From Microcaldota archaeon (GTDB lineage: Archaea; Micrarchaeota; Micrarchaeia; Norongarragalinales; UBA8480): a stretch of 5,999 bases of DNA. The notes beneath the pieces are model-generated. The model saw only the letters and a program-made list of their open reading frames with translations. It searched no databases and was not told the DNA's origin. The DNA lies in contig JAHFHN010000057.1 of assembly GCA_023246885.1 (NCBI GenBank), positions 1 through 5,999 on the forward strand, read 5' to 3'. The position numbers and the translations under genes were made by a program. Positions 1 to 5,396 of the stretch are shown here, in pieces (positions within the stretch are counted from its first letter, which is position 1; every line of letters begins with the position of its first letter).

Positions 1-401
1 CTTTTTCTCAATTCTCTATATGTGAAGTCTTCGTGATTTATTGTTCCACCATCACTTACTTCCAAGTTGCGCAACATTTCAAAATGCTCAACTGGCTCAA
101 CTTCCTTAGACAAAGGAACGATAGTTTGAAGTGTTTCCCGCAAAAAATCACTACTAACTCGTATGCGAAAACCCGCGCCACCCTTTCGCAGAGCGTAACG
201 TAAAAGCGTGTCGTGACTGCCTTCGCGAATTATATAATCGTTATCATGAAATGCTCTTACTTCTGTTCGTAAAACGCTTGCAACCGTATGATGAACCGCC
301 GTGCCTTTCTTTCCAATTCCATGAGCAAAACCGTACACGTGAACTGGTACTTTCTTTCCACGCTTAGTTGCAACTTCTATTCTTGGAAACATTTCTGCCA
401 T
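1..401 (-). CDS. Hypothetical protein, 3' end cut off by window edge
   Basis: This leftward open frame begins at the ATG whose complement is at 399-401 and continues for 133 codons without a stop to the window edge, so only its N-terminal part is visible. An in-frame stop lies at 438-440, with no other ATG, GTG or TTG between, so this start (or a second ATG three codons in) is well fixed. The protein begins MAEMFPRIEVATKRGKKVPV, soluble in appearance with no signal peptide or membrane segment. It contains a Gly/His-rich stretch (VYGFAHGIGKKG, then VHHT) and later IIREGSHDTLL. The pattern of a hydrophobic strand ending in G-x-x-H-G, followed by a strand ending in E-G, loosely recalls enzymes with paired His/Glu sites. 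I do not recognise the family and assign no function. No Shine-Dalgarno sequence precedes it, which suggests a leaderless or very short leader. It is divergent from the peptidase operon and shares the gap at 402-467. Confidence 0.8.
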   Translation of the reverse strand, partial: MAEMFPRIEVATKRGKKVPVHVYGFAHGIGKKGTAVHHTVASVLRTEVRAFHDNDYIIREGSHDTLLRYALRKGGAGFRIRVSSDFLRETLQTIVPLSKEVEPVEHFEMLRNLEVSDGGTINHEDFTYRELRK

Positions 402-467
402 TGTAATATTCGCTAATAACTCTACACGCCAATGCTTTTAACGTTTTATTCTCTATGTCTATATCTA
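402..467. promoter_or_regulatory. Divergent promoter region with TATA-like element
   Basis: This 66-base gap separates the two divergently transcribed genes. On the + strand it holds TTTTAACGTTTTA (436-448), whose centre is about 26 bases upstream of the ATG at 468, the usual spacing of an archaeal TATA box from a leaderless start. The reverse complement, TAAAACGTTAAAA, is also TATA-like and would place the leftward start of transcription about 15 bases upstream of the ATG at 401. The core AACGTT (440-445) is a perfect palindrome inside an imperfect one. Neither gene has a Shine-Dalgarno sequence. The promoter assignment is inferred from spacing and composition only. Confidence 0.4.
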
Positions 468-1787
468 ATGCAAGACGCATGTGTAACTGTTGTTGAAAAG
501 TTGAAAAAGCTCGGCGCAGACAACGCAATAGCTACTGGCTATAATTATTCCCAGCGTCAAATTAAGTTCGCCAATAGCAAAACCGTACGCAAGAGCATAG
601 AACAGCGCAGTGAGATACATTTGTTCGTCTCAGTTGGAAAAAAAATAGCCGAGACGCGCATAGACGCGGACATAAGTAAACCAAATCTAAATGCAACTCT
701 TGAAAAGTTTGTTTCTCTTGCCAAAAAGTTGCCAGACAATTCTGATTTTGAAGAAGTAGCAAACGGTAAATTTACTTATCCGGTTATCAATAGCTTCGAC
801 AAAAAAATTCCAGCTGCAGATGAACAAAGCGTTGACCTAGTAAGCCAAGTGCTTGACAGTTGCAATGGCGTAAAAGCCGGTGGAATGTTTGAAACCAACG
901 AATGCGAAGTTCACTTAGTCTCAAGCAATGGCCCGCAAGCAACGCACAAGTCAACCAGTGTTTACTTTTCCATTCGTTGTTTAGCAGAACAAAATGCATC
1001 TGGACACAAGGTAGGCGCAGGTGCGTTTTTGTCAGATGTAAATTACTCTGAACTAGCGCACCAAGCAAAAGAACTTGCATTCAAAGCAAAAAACCCAATA
1101 AAAGGGCAACAAGGAACTTACAATGTAGTTTTTGATGCGTTTCCATATGCCGCGCTTCTTGACCCATTTGCAAATTCAACAAGCGTATTCAGTGTAGAAA
1201 GTGGATTATCTGCACTTGGTGGAAAAATCGGCAAACAAATCGCCAATGAATCAGTTACTATTTATGATGACCCAACACTTGCAAATGCGTTTCACAGCAC
1301 TCCTTTTGACCAAGAAGGCCGGCCAACAAAACGTACCTCGATTGTACAAAAAGGCGAATTGAAAACTTATTTGCATAACTCTTCAACTGCAAAACATCAA
1401 AACGTAACGCCAACTGGCCACGCAGGGATAACTGCGCCGCATCCATTTAATCCAGTTGTTGAACCAGGCAAGTCCACTGTCGATGAATTGATCCAAGAGG
1501 CAAAAAATGGCGTTTACATTACCAATATTTGGTACACTAGATTCCAGAACTATTCAACAAGTGACTTTTCAACAATTCCCCGAGACGCAATTCTCTTAAT
1601 TGAAAACGGAGAGTTAACAAAACCAATTCGCGAGATACGGCTAAGTGACAATTTACTAGGCATACTTCAACGCACGAAGTTACTTTCATCGAACCAACGC
1701 CAGATTTACGGCTGGGAAGTTGACACCCCAATTTTTTCTTGTGATGCATTAGTGGAGAACGTAAAGATAACGACCCCCCAATCCTAG
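468..1787 (+). CDS. pmbA: TldE/PmbA-family protein (TldD/TldE protease, non-catalytic-type subunit)
   Basis: Family member of the TldD/PmbA (U62, once called modulator of DNA gyrase) group. In characterised bacteria TldD and TldE form a cytoplasmic heterodimeric metalloprotease that degrades unfolded peptides and matures some peptide products; TldD carries the HExxxH zinc motif and TldE does not. From the 468 start the protein is 439 residues, about the normal length. It opens with an amphipathic helix ending in KLKKLGAD, typical of the family. The C-terminal half carries the family signature STPFDQEGRPTKRT (about 277-290), then a KGELKTYL segment, VVEPGKST, NIWYTRFQNY (353-362) and FSTIPRDAILLIENGE (367-382), followed by PIREIRLSDNLL. 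No HExxxH is present; the equivalent stretch reads VFDAFPYAALLDPF. No partner TldD lies in the window. An ATG at 432 would add 12 hydrophobic residues unlike the family N-terminus, and 468 fits a leaderless start 26 bases after a TATA-like element. The family call is firm; TldE rather than TldD rests on the missing motif. Confidence 0.87.
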   Translation: MQDACVTVVEKLKKLGADNAIATGYNYSQRQIKFANSKTVRKSIEQRSEIHLFVSVGKKIAETRIDADISKPNLNATLEKFVSLAKKLPDNSDFEEVANGKFTYPVINSFDKKIPAADEQSVDLVSQVLDSCNGVKAGGMFETNECEVHLVSSNGPQATHKSTSVYFSIRCLAEQNASGHKVGAGAFLSDVNYSELAHQAKELAFKAKNPIKGQQGTYNVVFDAFPYAALLDPFANSTSVFSVESGLSALGGKIGKQIANESVTIYDDPTLANAFHSTPFDQEGRPTKRTSIVQKGELKTYLHNSSTAKHQNVTPTGHAGITAPHPFNPVVEPGKSTVDELIQEAKNGVYITNIWYTRFQNYSTSDFSTIPRDAILLIENGELTKPIREIRLSDNLLGILQRTKLLSSNQRQIYGWEVDTPIFSCDALVENVKITTPQS

Positions 1788-1831
1788 TGCTTTTTAACAA
1801 TGCGAAAACTATTTTGTTAGGGAACACAAAC
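1788..1831 (+). promoter_or_regulatory. Short spacer with possible internal promoter and weak ribosome site
   Basis: This 44-base spacer lies between the TldE-like gene and the M23 peptidase gene. It contains a GCTTTTTAAC run (1789-1798, overlapping the last bases of the upstream stop context), nearly the same as GCTTTTAAC at 434-442 in the divergent promoter gap. If it acts as a TATA box, transcription would begin near 1820. A weak Shine-Dalgarno-like AGGGA (1819-1823) sits eight bases before the ATG at 1832. A secondary promoter for the downstream four genes is possible but unproven. Confidence 0.25.
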
Positions 1832-3652
1832 ATGCGATTCAGTTTCATCATTATTTTACTGCTTTTACTATTAATTGCTTCAACTGCAAATGCATTTTTC
1901 TCTTCAGTTTTTACAAGCACTTCAATTGACTTGCCGCAACAACTCGCATCCCCTGTTTTGAAATATCCTGCATTAATGCAAGAAGGTAGACTCCCATGCT
2001 TCACTGCGTTGCCAGCTGGTAGCAACAAATTATCACTTGAATATAACCCATTATGTCAGTACTGTGGTTCATTTGGCTTAGAGATGTTTGATCCACTTGA
2101 CCCGAATAATCCAATTGTGCCAGAAGTAACAATCAGTTGCAAAGCAGATTTAGTAATTGTCTCCACTTCCAGCAGTCACTCTGCTTCGTTCTATTCTGCT
2201 TTGCGTGGTTTCATTGCTCGAGAAGCGACAAATGGTAGAACAACTAGATACGTTGAATTAGGCACAACAAAAACGCCTTACAAAACACTTTACACGCCAG
2301 GCGCGTTTTTTGACGGGAAGAATCACGAAAAAGCTTTTCGTGAAATCAATTCAATAGTAGATCCAAAAGCAGTGTTGATATTATCCGATTCAATTCCAAG
2401 TAAACAAGTTCATTTTCCAGAAGGGAATAAAGTAATTCAAAACGACGACCACTATGGGAATAAATTCATTCGCTCAGGTAGAAAAACAGCGCAACAGTCA
2501 ATCCCCGTTAGCAGGATATCTGGCTCAGATGTTGACATTGAACAAGTACTTTTAGGACTTAAAGCAGAAAGCACAACTCCGAGCAAAGTCCAAGTTATGT
2601 ATTCAGAAAACTTGGTTTTTCCACAATTGCCTAAAACAGCTTTTCCACTTCCGGGAAATGACGTTCGTATTACTTCTGCATTTGGCCCAAGAACAAACCC
2701 TTTAACCGGGCGATTTCAAAGCCATTCTGGAACCGATTTATCCGCTGCAGTTGGAACTGAAGTCTACGCGCCAATGGATGGAACTGTTCGGACTTTGTCA
2801 GTTGATAATAACTGCGGGAAAGGACTGTATCTAAAAAGCGATGATTACCAATTTGGTTTTTGCCACTTGAGTCAAATTGTAAAAACTGGTGAAGTGAAAA
2901 AAGGAGAATTAATTGCCAAAACTGGAAAGACCGGTGCATCAAAAGGTCCCCACTTGCATTACACATTTAGGTACAATGAACAACGCATGTATCCAATGCT
3001 CCTCTTCTTGAATTTAGACGTAACACGATTCATAGGATTTGACAATACTTTAAGCACAGAGCCAATTGTAAATGCCGAAGCACAAAGCGCTCAAAATAAG
3101 TTGCTCTATGGAAACAATATAGTGGAATGTGCAGAAAACAACGAAATAGCTCCTGCACTGCTATGGCAGCTTACTGTAAATAAACTAGCTAATGGAAACC
3201 GTTTTAACTGTGGTTCTGACCCTTCAATTCAGTTGCTTAGAAAATCCAAACCGGTTTTTGTTGAACCAGAAGAACTATCTAGAATTACTGGCGAGCCATT
3301 CGCGTTTTACGGCAAATACGTCGGCCAGCCAGCATACCTCTTAGCACCACCTAATGGCAGTTCCTCTGAATTAGTTGTTTTCAAGTCAACTGAACTCAAT
3401 AGTGACGCTCTTTCTACAGAACAACTAAAAACAGGCGCAACTTCCGTAATAGCACATGGCTCGGTTCTACAAACCCCTGCAGTTATACCCATTCCCGTGA
3501 CGTCGACAACCCCCTTAACAAGTGGAGATCTATTGCTCGCTTCACAAACAACCTTACTACGCGACAATTCATTACCAAGTAAATTAAGAAACTTACAAGC
3601 CAAGGCAATCTCCCTCAGAGGTAACCCGCTTTACACGGTGAAAATCGGATGA
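1832..3652 (+). CDS. Secreted M23 (LytM/lysostaphin-type) metallopeptidase, multidomain
   Basis: A 606-residue exported protein. Residues 1-21 form a classical signal peptide: Arg2, an unbroken Ile/Leu core, then TANA before Phe22, a good signal peptidase I site. A GTG at 1787 would put 15 polar residues ahead of this signal, so the ATG at 1832 is preferred. Residues about 104-235 resemble the front half of a C25 (gingipain-like) alpha/beta domain: a DLVIVST strand, AVLILSDSIPS (180-190), NDDHYG (204-209) and IPVSRISG (224-231). The M23 domain spans about 270-394 with HSGTD (His298, Asp302), CHLS (His345) and HLH (374-376), followed by the usual YPMLLF tail. All expected zinc and catalytic residues are present, so it should be an active Gly- or peptide-bond endopeptidase. 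Residues 395-606 are unrecognised, with a helical stretch at about 424-455 and a Thr/Pro-rich segment near the end. Several cysteines suggest extracellular disulfides. There is no C-terminal anchor. The natural substrate in an archaeon is unknown. Confidence 0.9.
   Translation: MRFSFIIILLLLLLIASTANAFFSSVFTSTSIDLPQQLASPVLKYPALMQEGRLPCFTALPAGSNKLSLEYNPLCQYCGSFGLEMFDPLDPNNPIVPEVTISCKADLVIVSTSSSHSASFYSALRGFIAREATNGRTTRYVELGTTKTPYKTLYTPGAFFDGKNHEKAFREINSIVDPKAVLILSDSIPSKQVHFPEGNKVIQNDDHYGNKFIRSGRKTAQQSIPVSRISGSDVDIEQVLLGLKAESTTPSKVQVMYSENLVFPQLPKTAFPLPGNDVRITSAFGPRTNPLTGRFQSHSGTDLSAAVGTEVYAPMDGTVRTLSVDNNCGKGLYLKSDDYQFGFCHLSQIVKTGEVKKGELIAKTGKTGASKGPHLHYTFRYNEQRMYPMLLFLNLDVTRFIGFDNTLSTEPIVNAEAQSAQNKLLYGNNIVECAENNEIAPALLWQLTVNKLANGNRFNCGSDPSIQLLRKSKPVFVEPEELSRITGEPFAFYGKYVGQPAYLLAPPNGSSSELVVFKSTELNSDALSTEQLKTGATSVIAHGSVLQTPAVIPIPVTSTTPLTSGDLLLASQTTLLRDNSLPSKLRNLQAKAISLRGNPLYTVKIG
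3637..3641 (+). promoter_or_regulatory. Shine-Dalgarno sequence for the Cys-rich surface protein
   Basis: GGTGA, complementary to the archaeal 16S rRNA tail, lies seven bases before the ATG at 3649, inside the last codons of the M23 gene. The start codon overlaps the upstream stop as ATGA, so this site fixes the start and indicates translational coupling. Confidence 0.6.
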
Positions 3653-4365
3653 ATTACAAGTGGCTCATTATAATCCTACTCATAATTGCCGCATTTTGGC
3701 TTTCCTCACCAAATAACCAACAATCACTCTTGTCTTCTCTGAAAAACGATTCAACTTCAGGCATTCAAAACCAAACACCATCAAGCCAACAAACAAACGG
3801 AAACACCATTAATACATTCAATAATTCAAGCACTTCATCAACTGCGTTAAACAGAACAACTAACAATCAGCCACCTCAACAAATAACTGGAGAAATAACA
3901 ACAACCAATTATACTCCTTTCACTTTTCCAATAGCCGGAGATGGCAAGTGCTCAAATGGAGAAAAGTGTGACTCGCCAGACTGTCCGTGCACTGAAGGGT
4001 TCACTTGTAGTGAAAGTTTTGTATGCATTTCTAAAACTGTTTGTGGAGATGGGATAAATTCTCCGGGAGAAACATGCTGCACAGATAGTGGTTGTCCAGG
4101 TGGCAAGTTTTGCGACGAAACAATCCAAGAATGTAAACTAGCATTGCCTGCCTTGGCAAATGGTTCAATTCAAAGCATTTTAGCAAATTACTCTGCTTAC
4201 GACAGCGATTTGGACTCAATTCCAGAAGAATTGGAATACCTCTCACAATTCCCAGATGAAGTCGACGGCAAACCAGTGACGGTTGTAATAGCAAGTTGCG
4301 GAACAAATTGTACTAAGTACTTAATTGTAAACGCATCTGGACAAGTGCAAGGCGAAATACAATGA
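3649..4365 (+). CDS. Membrane-anchored Asn/Ser/Thr-rich, Cys-rich surface protein
   Basis: A 238-residue protein of unassigned function. Residues about 4-19 form one hydrophobic segment (KWLIIILLIIAAFWL) with no clear cleavage site and no lipobox cysteine, so it is probably a signal anchor with the rest outside the cell. Residues about 20-90 are a low-complexity Asn/Ser/Thr/Gln-rich linker. Residues 97-162 hold two related cysteine-rich units beginning GDG and containing GE-x-C. Residues 184-196 (YDSDLDSIPEELE) resemble a calcium-binding acidic loop of the thrombospondin type 3 kind. A final small domain has CGTNC (217-221). Ten N-x-S/T sequons are visible, six of them before the Cys-rich region, so heavy N-glycosylation is likely in an archaeon. 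There are 14 cysteines, an even number consistent with disulfides. The gene overlaps the M23 stop by four bases and the M24 start by four, so it is co-translated with both. A role as surface partner or substrate-binding protein for the secreted peptidase is inference from position only. Confidence 0.85.
   Translation: MNYKWLIIILLIIAAFWLSSPNNQQSLLSSLKNDSTSGIQNQTPSSQQTNGNTINTFNNSSTSSTALNRTTNNQPPQQITGEITTTNYTPFTFPIAGDGKCSNGEKCDSPDCPCTEGFTCSESFVCISKTVCGDGINSPGETCCTDSGCPGGKFCDETIQECKLALPALANGSIQSILANYSAYDSDLDSIPEELEYLSQFPDEVDGKPVTVVIASCGTNCTKYLIVNASGQVQGEIQ
3937..4134 (+). repeat. Two diverged CGDG-type Cys-rich protein repeats
   Basis: Protein-level tandem repeat inside the surface protein. Unit 1 covers residues 97-126 and unit 2 covers residues 133-162, each 30 residues. 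Both begin GDG, have GE-x-C eight residues in, an aromatic F-x-C or F-C step near position 22-24, and end in Cys at position 30. Unit 1 has a Cys at position 5 where unit 2 has Asn. Unit 2 instead has Cys just before GDG (Cys132) and an adjacent Cys pair (143-144). The DNA of the two units is not obviously conserved, so the duplication is old. Confidence 0.65.
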
Positions 4366-5396
4366 CCATGTCAAAAACAATTTTCAACTACAAAAAACGT
4401 TTAACTCGACTACGTGAAAAAATGCAAAATGCAAACGTAGATGTGCTGTTGTTCGGCGGCGCAGATCGCTTTGACCCAAATGCATATTATTATTCTGGAG
4501 ATTCAGCATTCCCGTCAATTCTATTAGTCACACAAGACAATGCCGTGATTTTCTCAACATTGCAACAAGACGAATTGCCTCAATCTTTTGAATTTTATCC
4601 GTTTAAAGACTGGAAGAAAAAAGCAAATGAATTAATCGAAAAATCCCATCCAACAAAAGTTGGGTTAGACCAGCGTTCAGATACACTCGGCTTCTACGCA
4701 TTTGAAAATACAAGTTACGAAAAAGTAAATTTTACTAAATACTTTCTAGAGTTACGCGAAATAAAAGAGCCAGCAGAAGTTGAACTAATCAAAACCGCCC
4801 AAAAAATAACAAGAAATGCAGTTGCAGAAACGCTTGAACAAGATTTGCGAGGTTTGACAGAAAGCCAAATCGCTGGCAAAATAGAAGCCAAGACAAGAGA
4901 AAAAAACGCGAGCTTAGATTCATTCACTCCTCTCGTACAAAGCGGTGAAAAGACAAGCGTATTCCATGGCGCAACTGACAATACAAAAGTGGACTTTTCA
5001 AAGCCGTTGCTAATTGACGTCGGCGCAAAATACGAACAATACTGCGCCGATTACACGACGATGTTCTACGAAGGAAGCAACAAAGAAATCAAAGACGCGT
5101 TGGAAGCCGTGCGTGAATCACAAAAACAAGCCCAGCGAATTGCAGAAAAAGAAAACAACGGCAAACGCGCAGGTGAAGTGGCGATAAACGTACTAGCAGA
5201 ATACGGATTCTCTAAATACACGCATTCTGATGTAGGCTTAAGTTTAGGCCATGGGGTTGGTCTCGAAGTTCACGATGGACATAGGCGGATCAACGAAATT
5301 GAAAAACTAGAAAGTGGAATGTGTTTTACAGTTGAACCCGGCTTATATTTTCCACACAAATTTGGAGTGAGGTATGAGGACATTGCGTTTATCTAA
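4362..5396 (+). CDS. M24 metallopeptidase, Xaa-Pro aminopeptidase/prolidase-like
   Basis: A 344-residue cytoplasmic enzyme of the pita-bread (M24B) fold that would remove an N-terminal residue preceding proline or split Xaa-Pro dipeptides. Residues about 8-130 form the creatinase-type N-terminal domain (YKKRLTRLREKM, then a strand VDVLLFGG). The catalytic domain covers about 135-344. All five metal ligands are visible: Asp219 in LLIDVGA, Asp230 in CADYTT, His297 in SLGHGVG, Glu325 in TVEPG and Glu339 in RYEDI. The substrate-site histidines His202 (VFHGA) and His304 (EVHD) are also there. The start overlaps the upstream stop as ATGA; an ATG two codons on (4368) is an equal alternative. The oddity is the C-terminus. 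The chain ends five residues after the last metal ligand (DIAFI, then TAA), whereas family members usually continue about 10-25 residues with a short closing segment. The enzyme may still be active because every ligand is retained. Exact specificity (aminopeptidase P or prolidase) cannot be decided. Confidence 0.9.
   Translation: MTMSKTIFNYKKRLTRLREKMQNANVDVLLFGGADRFDPNAYYYSGDSAFPSILLVTQDNAVIFSTLQQDELPQSFEFYPFKDWKKKANELIEKSHPTKVGLDQRSDTLGFYAFENTSYEKVNFTKYFLELREIKEPAEVELIKTAQKITRNAVAETLEQDLRGLTESQIAGKIEAKTREKNASLDSFTPLVQSGEKTSVFHGATDNTKVDFSKPLLIDVGAKYEQYCADYTTMFYEGSNKEIKDALEAVRESQKQAQRIAEKENNGKRAGEVAINVLAEYGFSKYTHSDVGLSLGHGVGLEVHDGHRRINEIEKLESGMCFTVEPGLYFPHKFGVRYEDIAFI
5364..5369 (+). promoter_or_regulatory. 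Strong Shine-Dalgarno for the Bud23-like gene
   Basis: GGAGTG, within the longer purine-rich GGAGTGAGGT, sits four bases ahead of the ATG at 5374. It is the best ribosome site in the window. A frame-matched TGA at 5368-5370 lies just upstream of that ATG, so translation cannot begin earlier. The site lies inside the last codons of the M24 gene. Confidence 0.7.

Noticed and set aside
1..401. Possible TraB/ChaN-like assignment from the G-x-x-H-G pattern
   Set aside because: Only a loose pattern match; conserved TraB residues could not be found, so no function was assigned.
432..467. ATG at 432 as start of the TldE-like protein
   Set aside because: The added residues are hydrophobic and unlike the family N-terminus, and this start would fall within the likely TATA element.
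1140..1260. HExxxH zinc motif that would make the 468-1787 product a TldD
   Set aside because: No HExxxH occurs anywhere in the protein; the corresponding region lacks His altogether.
1787..1831. GTG start at 1787 for the M23 protein
   Set aside because: It would place 15 polar residues before an excellent signal peptide that begins at the ATG at 1832, which would be atypical.
1537..2028. Leftward open frame of 163 codons across the TldE/M23 junction
   Set aside because: It lies antisense to two well-supported genes, has no recognisable domain, and would span their boundary; it is a shadow frame.
3307..3603. Leftward open frame of 98 codons opposite the M23 C-terminal region
   Set aside because: Antisense to a continuous coding frame, no domain or ribosome site; judged a chance frame.
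3649..3720. Lipoprotein signal in the Cys-rich protein
   Set aside because: No cysteine lies near the end of the hydrophobic segment; the first Cys is at residue 101.
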